Positions 1 to 4,238 of a stretch of DNA of 6,516 nucleotides are shown here, in pieces. Numbering within the stretch: position 1 is the stretch's first letter; every line of letters begins with the position of its first letter. Origin of the DNA: Methylococcales bacterium (GTDB lineage Bacteria > Pseudomonadota > Gammaproteobacteria > Methylococcales > Methylomonadaceae). Location of the stretch: contig SHZG01000135.1 in assembly GCA_009692395.1 (NCBI GenBank), positions 1 through 6,516 on the forward strand. Reading direction: 5' to 3'. The position numbers and the translations under genes were made by a program. Under the pieces are notes generated by a model. It was not told where the DNA came from, searched no databases, and saw only the letters and a list, made by a program, of their open reading frames with translations.

Positions 1-245
1 AACGGGTTTCGACAACGGTAACGTGGCTCTCCCGTTGCATTGCGTCCTGACTTGCCCATCTGGTTACTTTTACAGAATGGACAGGTGATTTCTTGGTAGC
101 AGCTCATAAGGTCTTTTAAGTAAGTGTGATTTTATTCTGCCCGTGATTTGAATCTATCATCACAGATTTAATCCACTACCTTACAATTCCACCGAATGAC
201 GGTGGTTTAGCGTTAGGGTAAATTTATGCCAGCGTGTTAAATTAA
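1..245 (+). pseudogene. hypF: hypF remnant (carbamoyltransferase, C-terminal end)
   Basis: HypF makes the carbamoyl/cyanyl ligand precursor for the [NiFe]-hydrogenase active site, working with HypE. The clear part is the frame starting at 174, which reads DLIHYLTIPPNDGGLALG, then a TAA at 219-221, then IYASVLN and a final TAA at 243-245. This matches the HypF C-terminal signature vP(p)nDGG(l/i)aLGQ, with the expected Gln codon CAA changed to TAA. Further upstream, around 60-110, another frame reads LLLQNGQVISW followed by TAG, resembling the 'GG-F-QN' stretch that lies about 40-50 residues before the HypF end. The first 50 bases cannot be aligned confidently. Stops and frame changes rule out an intact protein. 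The 5' part of the gene lies outside the window or is deleted. The terminal motif is fairly firm; the exact left limit is not known. Confidence 0.7.
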
Positions 246-341
246 CGATGCAGATTTGTCGCGCTTACCTTTATTGAGGGTGTGGCTCATTGACTGCATA
301 CTGTCTCTTTTGTCGTAATAATCAACTATTAAGGAATTGTT

Positions 342-641
342 ATGTTTGTTCGTGTATTAGGTTTAACTGTATTAGCGGCATGTGCAAGCACGGCTCAAGC
401 GGTGAGTTATGATTGTCAAAAAGCCAAAACGTTTACTGAAAAAGCCATTTGCCAAGACCCCGAATTATCGGCATTGGATGATGAATTAGACTCCTCATAT
501 CAAGCCGCTGAAGCGCGTAGTAAAAATCCCAAGGCATTAAAAAAACAACAAATGAAATGGTTAAGTGAACGTGATACTTGCCAAACCAACAACTGTGTTA
601 AAAAATCCTATCAAAAACGTATTATTGATTTAGAACCCTAA
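342..641 (+). CDS. Small exported LprI/DUF1311-family protein
   Basis: This 99-residue protein belongs, by pattern, to the LprI-like DUF1311 family of exported proteins, some of which inhibit lysozyme. Residues 1-20 form a short signal sequence (charged Arg4, hydrophobic core, AQA before Val21). LAAC at residues 11-14 also fits a lipobox, so it could be either a secreted periplasmic protein or a lipoprotein. The mature part starts with the family hallmark YDCQKAKTFTEKAICQDPEL and continues with an amphipathic helix, a Trp73-x4-Asp78-x-Cys80 motif and Cys85. The four mature cysteines (25, 37, 80, 85) would form two disulfides. The start is well supported by AAGGA at 331-335, six bases before the ATG. 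A TTGACT at 290-295 is a possible -35 box, but no good -10 box lies at the right distance. It is the only intact gene in the first 2 kb, lying between hypF and hypC remnants and ending four bases before hypC. The actual substrate or target is not visible. Confidence 0.85.
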   Translation: MFVRVLGLTVLAACASTAQAVSYDCQKAKTFTEKAICQDPELSALDDELDSSYQAAEARSKNPKALKKQQMKWLSERDTCQTNNCVKKSYQKRIIDLEP

Positions 642-645
642 TTTT

Positions 646-875
646 AGGTGCTTAGCCATTCCCGCAAAAATTATCAGCATCTCCAAAAACGATGACAAAC
701 TGCAACGCATGGTGCGGGTTCATTTTTCAGGTGTTATCAAAGACATTAGTTTGGCGTATTTACCCAAAGCCAAGGTAAATGATTATGTGATTGTTCATAC
801 GGGTTTGGCTTTGTCGATATTGGATGAAGACAAAGTACGCTTGCCGCGTTTGCTGAATTAGCGAATGTGCAATAA
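646..875 (+). pseudogene. hypC: hypC pseudogene (hydrogenase maturation chaperone)
   Basis: HypC is the small chaperone that, with HypD, carries the Fe(CN)2CO unit and delivers it to the hydrogenase large subunit, using its N-terminal Cys2. From 649 the frame reads CLAIPAKIISISKNDDK, and later FSGVIKDISLAYLPKAKVND and DYVIVHTGLALSILDED, a typical HypC/HupF beta-barrel. The essential Cys codon TGC is present (649-651), but the codon where ATG should be is AGG (646-648), and no in-frame start lies upstream before the stop at 631-633. The frame then ends at a TAG (859-861). In the other frame, from 834, STLAAFAELANVQ followed by TAA (873-875) restores a normal HypC C-terminus, so a one-base loss (or two-base gain) occurred near AAA at 832-834. 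The body of the gene is otherwise intact, which suggests fairly recent inactivation. No ribosome binding site is apparent. Confidence 0.92.
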
Positions 876-879
876 ACGC

Positions 880-1347
880 GCGTTTCGTAACCCTGTGCTG
901 GTTAATAGCCGCAGTTCACGTCTGCTCCATTATGGGCTATGGACAATATACCTTATTGCAGAACGCTATCGCGTACCGATTGTCGTTACAGGATTTGAAC
1001 CTGTCGATATATTGCAAGGCATCTACTAATGCGTCCACCAATTGAAAGCAGGGCGGTTTGAAGTCGAAAATGCTTATAGCCTTGTAGTGCGTTAGCAAGG
1101 CAACCCAGCGGCACAACACGCCATGCAGCAAGTATATATCACCGTTGACCGCAACTGGCGTGGCTTAGGCAATATCCCACAAAGCGGCTTGATGTTAGCC
1201 TCTGAATTTGCCGATTGGAATGCAGAATTGAAATCCAACGTACAGGCAGTCAACACCCAAGAACCTGTCGCTTGTCGCAGTGGTGACGTATTACAAGGCT
1301 GAATCAAACCTTCACAACTCCCTGAATTTGGCACTATTTCTGAGTAT
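880..1347 (+). pseudogene. hypD: hypD pseudogene (second half only)
   Basis: HypD is the [4Fe-4S] scaffold on which the Fe(CN)2CO cofactor of [NiFe] hydrogenases is built with HypC. A first frame (914-952) reads VHVCSIMGYGQYT. The reading then shifts near 953 to IAERYRVPIVVTGFEPVDIL and continues through QLKAGRFEVENAYS, then WRGLGNIPQSGLMLASEF, then ending IKPSQLPEFGTI, all hallmark HypD text. In-frame stops lie at 1027-1029 (TAA), 1093-1095 (TAG) and 1300-1302 (TGA). Roughly the first 180-200 residues, including the active-site CGxHxH region, are absent. The remnant begins only a few bases after hypC, so about half a kilobase has been deleted. The C-terminal Cys-rich region is eroded: ACRSGDVLQG replaces the expected C-x-CG, and LPEFG replaces ECPxFG. 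The last 20-30 residues are missing where a palindromic repeat begins at 1348. Confidence 0.93.
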
Positions 1348-1451
1348 GAAGACGCTGGAGCGTCAACTGAGGCATTTCAACGCAGAGCGTTGGAACGATG
1401 AAAAATTATTCGCATCCTTCCTATGCGCTCTGGCGTGGGAACAACGATAAT
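1348..1451 (+). repeat. Dispersed palindromic repeat cluster, left copy
   Basis: The hypD remnant stops at the near-palindrome GAAGACGCTGGAGCGTCAA (1348-1366), whose arms GACGCT and AGCGTC pair around a 2-base centre. Next comes CAACGC-AGA-GCGTTG (1378-1392), a perfect 6-bp stem with a 3-base loop, followed by GGAACGATGAA. A related, diverged module (GCGCTCTGGCGTGGGAACAA, then CGATAA) lies at 1425-1450. This looks like a string of short REP-like intergenic units of the kind scattered in many gammaproteobacterial genomes. That comparison is from memory; the hairpins themselves are directly visible. The reverse complement of the first 19 bases recurs exactly at 1671-1689. Confidence 0.6.
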
Positions 1452-1484
1452 TAAAAGACTGTACGATGATTTGAAAACGGCTAC

Positions 1485-1536
1485 AAATGCGTGATATAAC
1501 GTGTTTTTTCGTTTAAATAGGGTATATCACGCATTT
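1485..1536 (+). terminator. Possible terminator: 14-bp perfect inverted repeat
   Basis: AAATGCGTGATATA (1485-1498) is exactly the reverse complement of TATATCACGCATTT (1523-1536), with a 24-base loop. The right arm runs into a short T-rich stretch (to 1538, then CTTGATATTCTT), so it could end transcripts coming from hypC-hypD on the + strand. The loop is long and the stem A/T-rich for an intrinsic terminator. A protein-binding operator or the remains of a small mobile element are alternatives. It lies in the otherwise non-coding, very A/T-rich stretch 1452-1596. Confidence 0.4.
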
Positions 1537-1596
1537 TTCTTGATATTCTTAATGGGTGTAAATTAAAAATACATTAACAATTAGTTAGTTAAAAAA

Positions 1597-1613
1597 TTGG
1601 CTTACATATTGCT
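1597..1613 (+). promoter_or_regulatory. Sigma-54 (-24/-12) promoter
   Basis: TTGGCTTACATATTGCT matches the sigma-54 consensus (TTGGCAC-N5-TTGCT), with the diagnostic GG (1599-1600) and GC (1611-1612) exactly ten bases apart. Transcription would start near 1624, leaving about 38 bases before the ATG at 1662 of the protease remnant. Hydrogenase and hyp operons are often driven by sigma-54 with NtrC-type activators (HupR/HoxA), so position and type agree. A TATAAT at 1614-1619 has no good -35 partner. The promoter is preserved although the genes behind it are broken. Confidence 0.6.
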
Positions 1614-1661
1614 TATAATTATGCGCTAACGCATTTGTTATTCGGTTTGAGTGTATCGATA

Positions 1662-1876
1662 ATGCTGCTATTGACGCTCCAGCGTCTTCTTAGGCGCACT
1701 GCTAATACGGTGGTAGAGGAAAATTGACACGCTGGGTGTTGTTGTTACTGGAACAATTACCCACCGCGTGTTTGCATTAAGTGGATTTAAAACAGCGACA
1801 ACTGTTGTTATTTGCCGATGCGTCGGTGGCGAATACCAAGCTGATACATTTCAGCCAATTACACGCGGGTTTGTGA
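1662..1876 (+). pseudogene. Probable M52 hydrogenase maturation protease remnant
   Basis: Peptidases of this family (HyaD/HupD/HoxW) clip the C-terminus of the hydrogenase large subunit after nickel insertion. The ATG at 1662 opens MLL. After the palindromic repeat (1671-1689), the sequence around 1704-1735 is a scrambled version of the family start GNPxRGDDxLG: AATACG, GGTAGAGGA, and GACACGCTGGGT in a second frame. From 1712 one frame gives GRGKLTRWVLLLLEQLP, a TAA at 1778-1780, then VDLKQRQLLLFADASV and a final TGA (1874-1876). 'LxLFxDAS' is the mid-protein strand motif of HoxW-like proteases. Much of the normal ~150-160 residues is missing. It follows the sigma-54 promoter and abuts the hypB remnant. 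The family call is moderate because no catalytic region survives intact. Confidence 0.5.
1671..1689 (-). repeat. Palindromic repeat, right copy (inverted)
   Basis: TTGACGCTCCAGCGTCTTC is the exact reverse complement of 1348-1366. It falls just after the ATG CTG CTA codons of the protease remnant and just before its eroded GNxxRG motif, as if inserted into the start of that gene. Together the copies enclose 342 bases. Each is itself nearly palindromic (GACGCT/AGCGTC), but the flanking GAA/CAA bases also match, so the similarity is more than the palindrome alone. Confidence 0.6.
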
Positions 1877-1882
1877 TAATAG

Positions 1883-2018
1883 CTATACTATGTACGCTAT
1901 GAATCCTGCGGCGGTGATGCAGGCGATCAGCAAACGCATTAATCCAACTATTGAAGTATTGCAATTATCCGCGACGCAAGAATCAAGTCTCAGCGCGTGG
2001 TTGAATTGGCTTAATTAG
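1883..2018 (+). pseudogene. hypB: hypB remnant (C-terminal end of nickel-insertion GTPase)
   Basis: HypB is the GTPase that, with HypA, delivers nickel to the hydrogenase large subunit. Two adjoining frames give LYYVRY (1883-1900) and then NPAAVMQAISKRINPTIEVL (from 1902), followed by QLSATQESSLSAWLNWLN and TAG (2016-2018). This fits the end of HypB: DLLPYVdFD...iNP...v..lSatTGeGl..W..WL. A single extra base near 1901 explains the frame change. The TGEGL loop has become QESSL. The metal-binding N-terminus and the GTP-binding motifs are gone, so about 80% of the gene is missing. It lies seven bases after the protease remnant and about 150 bases before TonB. This is the shortest of the hyp calls, but its end is characteristic. 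Confidence 0.62.
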
Positions 2019-2110
2019 CATTGAGTGCGGTAAAATACTCATCAATTTGTAACTATTAAGCTGTGTGGCATTCGCGCCTTGTGTTGAAAAATACGAGGGT
2101 ATTGATGTAC

Positions 2111-2138
2111 TTAAAATTAAGATAATGATTTCTATAAT
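2111..2138 (+). promoter_or_regulatory. Promoter of tonB-exbB-exbD
   Basis: A perfect -10 box TATAAT lies at 2133-2138, with TTAAAA (2111-2116) as a weak -35 box at 16 bases. Transcription would start near 2145, about 22 bases before the ATG at 2167. This argues against translation starting at the in-frame GTG at 2065 or at the ATGs at 2125 and 2137. Confidence 0.55.
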
Positions 2139-2139
2139 G
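2121..2139 (+). promoter_or_regulatory. Fur-box-like operator
   Basis: GATAATGATTTCTATAATG matches 13 of 19 positions of the classic Fur box, including its entire first nine bases (GATAATGAT), and overlaps the -10 box. Fur bound to iron would block this promoter, the usual logic for TonB systems, which are needed when iron is scarce. The second half is diverged, so binding strength is uncertain. Confidence 0.5.
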
Positions 2140-2166
2140 TATTTGTTGACTAATACGGTATCACCG

Positions 2167-2892
2167 ATGATGGTAAAAAAACGGTTATTGTTTACTCTGT
2201 CAGGTGAAGAGCAACCTGAATCTATGGGCGGTTTATTATTAACGTTGGTCGTATTGTTACATATAGGTGGAGCTTACTTGATTAATGCAAACACGCCTGT
2301 TGTGGTAGCAAAGCCAGAAAAAATCATGGAAGTGTCTTTAGTGGCAATACCGCTTCCTGTGGCAGATGTACCACCGCCTGCACCCACACCACCAGAACCG
2401 CCCAAGCCACCAGAACCCCCTAAACCTGTGCCACCCAAACCAGTGGTTAAGCCTAAACCAAAACCTGTGCTTAAAGAGTATAAAACTGATCCTATACTGA
2501 TACCTGTCGCGAAAGAACCAACGCCGTTACCCGTCACTAAACCCGTTTTTGCGCCTACACCCGCACCTGTTGCTAAAGCCGCGCCTCCTGCGCCAGTAAA
2601 GGAAAGTTTCACTCAGGCACAAGTGGGTGCAAACTACGGCTATAACCCCAAACCAAAATACCCCAGTGTTGCGCGTAGTCGTGGCTGGGAAGGTAAAGTC
2701 ATCTTGCGCGTACAAGTGTCCGCTGATGGTGAAGCTCAGGAGGTTAGCGTATCGCAAAGTAGTGGACATGACATATTAGATGAAGCGGCAGTTAATGCAG
2801 TAGAAGGCTGGCGTTTTTCGCCTGCCAAACGGGGTGATACCGCAGTTTCCAGTACAGTGAATGTGCCAATCAACTTTAAATTGGACAATTAA
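2167..2892 (+). CDS. tonB: TonB energy transducer
   Basis: TonB spans the periplasm and passes proton-motive energy from ExbB-ExbD to outer-membrane receptors for siderophores, haem, cobalamin and similar ligands. From the ATG at 2167 it has 241 residues (239 from the adjacent ATG at 2170): a short cytoplasmic part, one membrane helix at about residues 21-40 containing the conserved His (H32, in LLHIGG), a Pro/Lys/Glu-rich periplasmic linker (about 65-165, runs of PPEPPKP and PKPKPKP), and a TonB C-terminal domain (about 170-241). That domain carries the hallmarks PKYPSVARSRGWEGKV, VSADGEAQEV and AVEGWRFSPAK. The frame is open back to GTG 2065, but the promoter and Fur site lie inside that extension, so the later start is preferred. 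No Shine-Dalgarno sequence is obvious at either ATG. exbB follows after 30 bases, the first of two short gaps in a three-gene operon. No receptor gene is present in the window. Confidence 0.93.
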   Translation: MMVKKRLLFTLSGEEQPESMGGLLLTLVVLLHIGGAYLINANTPVVVAKPEKIMEVSLVAIPLPVADVPPPAPTPPEPPKPPEPPKPVPPKPVVKPKPKPVLKEYKTDPILIPVAKEPTPLPVTKPVFAPTPAPVAKAAPPAPVKESFTQAQVGANYGYNPKPKYPSVARSRGWEGKVILRVQVSADGEAQEVSVSQSSGHDILDEAAVNAVEGWRFSPAKRGDTAVSSTVNVPINFKLDN

Positions 2893-2922
2893 TTTTTTTA
2901 AATTCAAAAAGGAGAAAAACCA

Positions 2923-3576
2923 ATGCTCGACCATGCTGCACACGCTGAGGCTATTATTGATGCCACAAAATACACTCTCTACGCCTTTTCGGTGGTAACG
3001 TGGACGCTGATTTTCTTTAAAATTTGGCAACTGGCTAGAAACAAATCATACAACAAAAAATTTGATGAAGTTTTTTGGAACTCGGCTGATTTAACAGCGG
3101 CAGAAAAATTACCTGAAGAGATTGCAATAGGTTCAGAAGCGCGTATTGCCCGCGCTGGTTTTCAATGGTTACGCGAAAGTGTTACCGCTATGGGCAAAAC
3201 ATTAAAATTTCACGGTAAACCTGAAGAGTTATTAGAACACGCACTATTAGTACAAATGCAAAAAGAACAACACACAATGGAAGGCGGCTTAACCATACTT
3301 GCCAGTATTGGTAGCACCGCGCCGTTTGTGGGTTTATTTGGTACGGTACTTGGCATCATGCACGCCATGCAACAAATTACTGCCAGTGGCTCAACCAGCT
3401 TAGAAGTCGTCGCAGGCCCTATTGGTGACGCATTAGTAGCAACCGCTATTGGTATTGCAGTCGCCGTGCCATCGGTGTTGGCATACAATATGTTTTTGCG
3501 CATGGTCAAACAACAACGCGTAGAGCTAGAAAATTTTGTTGCTAGTTTTATGCACAACGCTTTTAGCAAGGATTAA
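2923..3576 (+). CDS. exbB: ExbB proton-channel subunit (MotA/TolQ/ExbB family)
   Basis: ExbB forms the pentameric inner-membrane channel which, with ExbD, uses the proton gradient to energise TonB. The 217 residues show the family layout: helix 1 at about 16-37, a cytoplasmic segment of about 85 residues, helix 2 at about 123-148 (TILASIGSTAPFVGLFGTVL) and helix 3 at about 165-190 (AGPIGDALVATAIG, then AVPSVLAYN). The pore threonines are present (T141 in GTVLG, T174 in VATAIG). The conserved pore glutamate (E176 in E. coli ExbB, in AEALLATAIG) is Asp169 here. The start has a very strong ribosome site, AAAAAGGAG (2906-2914), eight bases before the ATG. Only two bases separate its stop from exbD. 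TolQ is the main alternative, but the tonB and exbD neighbours and the short N-terminus favour ExbB. Confidence 0.94.
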   Translation: MLDHAAHAEAIIDATKYTLYAFSVVTWTLIFFKIWQLARNKSYNKKFDEVFWNSADLTAAEKLPEEIAIGSEARIARAGFQWLRESVTAMGKTLKFHGKPEELLEHALLVQMQKEQHTMEGGLTILASIGSTAPFVGLFGTVLGIMHAMQQITASGSTSLEVVAGPIGDALVATAIGIAVAVPSVLAYNMFLRMVKQQRVELENFVASFMHNAFSKD

Positions 3577-3578
3577 TT

Positions 3579-3989
3579 ATGGCATTCAAACCACAAGGTG
3601 AAAGCGCGGATGCGATGAGTGAAATCAACGTCACACCGCTAGTCGATGTGATGTTGGTGTTAGTGATTATTTTGTTAGTCACCGCACCGTTAGTCACGCA
3701 ATCGGTACACATGAAATTACCTGAAACCGCTGAAACTACCGCCGATATTGACAAACAACCGTTTCAATTAGCGATTGATGCAAAAAATGAGATTACGCTC
3801 AATAAAATTCCCTATGCCAATTTGGTTGATTTAGAGACGACATTAAAAACTGAGTTAGCAAAAAATCCTGACATGGAAATCCATTTGCACGCCGATCAAA
3901 GCATTGTCTATGGCAAAGTTGCCGAGTTAATGGCAACTGTACAACACGCAGGCATTGTAAAAATGGCATTTGTCACGACAGAACAGTAA
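3579..3989 (+). CDS. exbD: ExbD/TolR-family protein
   Basis: ExbD is the partner of ExbB: its single helix sits in the ExbB pore and its periplasmic domain couples proton flow to TonB. The 136 residues have a short cytoplasmic start, the signature INVTPLVDVMLVLVIILLVT (residues 16-35) carrying the essential pore aspartate (D23, matching D25 of E. coli), and a periplasmic domain of about 90 residues. That domain includes LPETAETT, the KNPDMEIHLHADQSIVYGKV strand-turn, and the ending AGIVKMAFVTTEQ. AAGGA at 3568-3572, inside the end of exbB, lies six bases before the ATG, so translation is probably coupled. Length and motifs are normal. It is the last gene of the operon; a strong hairpin follows at 4004-4036. 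Confidence 0.94.
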   Translation: MAFKPQGESADAMSEINVTPLVDVMLVLVIILLVTAPLVTQSVHMKLPETAETTADIDKQPFQLAIDAKNEITLNKIPYANLVDLETTLKTELAKNPDMEIHLHADQSIVYGKVAELMATVQHAGIVKMAFVTTEQ

Positions 3990-4003
3990 TAACAACTCAA
4001 CAG

Positions 4004-4036
4004 TCTTGCTGCATAACCGCCTATTATGCAGCAAGA
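4004..4036. terminator. Hairpin after exbD, possible transcript end
   Basis: TCTTGCTGCATAA (4004-4016) and TTATGCAGCAAGA (4024-4036) form a perfect 13-bp stem with a 7-base loop, starting 15 bases after the exbD stop. Location suggests a terminator or an RNA-stabilising end for the tonB operon. There is no T-run on either side, so it is not a canonical intrinsic terminator. Confidence 0.45.
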
Positions 4037-4125
4037 AATAGTGCAGTAACTTCCCCAATGGCATACAACACCTCCCCTTAAAGTAATAAAAGTTCCACTA
4101 CGGCACGACTTTGTGCTACTTTTAA

Positions 4126-4183
4126 TCACTTAGCTTTCTCAACGACGACACGCTAAGTGACCATTAAATCAAATGGTATCACT
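4126..4183 (+). promoter_or_regulatory. Overlapping hairpins in the kup leader
   Basis: Hairpin A pairs TCACTTAGC (4126-4134) with GCTAAGTGA (4152-4160) through a 17-base loop. Hairpin B pairs AGTGACCATT (4156-4165) with AATGGT plus CACT (4172-4183, two-base bulge). They share 4156-4160, so only one can form at a time. Such an arrangement can act as a regulatory switch, but nothing else (no T-run, no leader peptide, no known riboswitch core) is visible. The rest of the 249-base gap from 3990 to 4238 shows only an imperfect inverted repeat (about 4081-4093 against 4117-4130) and no convincing promoter. Confidence 0.3.
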
Positions 4184-4238
4184 GTGTCACGATAGAAACG
4201 ATCGCGCTCTACCCCCATTATTCAATAGATACTATAAT

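Noticed and set aside
189..205. CCACCG-AATGA-CGGTGG hairpin as a terminator
   Set aside because: It is simply the codons for Pro-Pro-Asn-Asp-Gly-Gly of the HypF C-terminal motif; there is no T-run after it.
937..1334. Two overlapping minus-strand frames of 64 and 80 codons as genes
   Set aside because: They lie antisense to the hypD remnant, whose + strand translation is clearly the real one; they have no ribosome sites or recognisable motifs.
1452..1596. A hypE remnant between hypD and the protease
   Set aside because: No HypE-like text was found in any frame; the stretch is A/T-rich and appears non-coding.
2274..2612. Gly/Thr-rich minus-strand frame of 112 codons
   Set aside because: It is the mirror image of the Pro/Lys-rich linker of TonB; the low-complexity composition is an artefact of that.
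3210..3569. Cys/Ser-rich minus-strand frame of 119 codons
   Set aside because: It is antisense to exbB, with no ribosome site, and its composition is typical of a shadow frame.
4173..4238. Kup starting 22 codons earlier at ATG 4173
   Set aside because: The extra residues (MVSLCHDRNDRALPP and so on) are unlike Kup N-termini, and the segment overlaps the leader hairpin.
4233..4238. TATAAT immediately before the kup ATG as its promoter
   Set aside because: It would start transcription inside the gene after the ATG, and no -35 box is found upstream.
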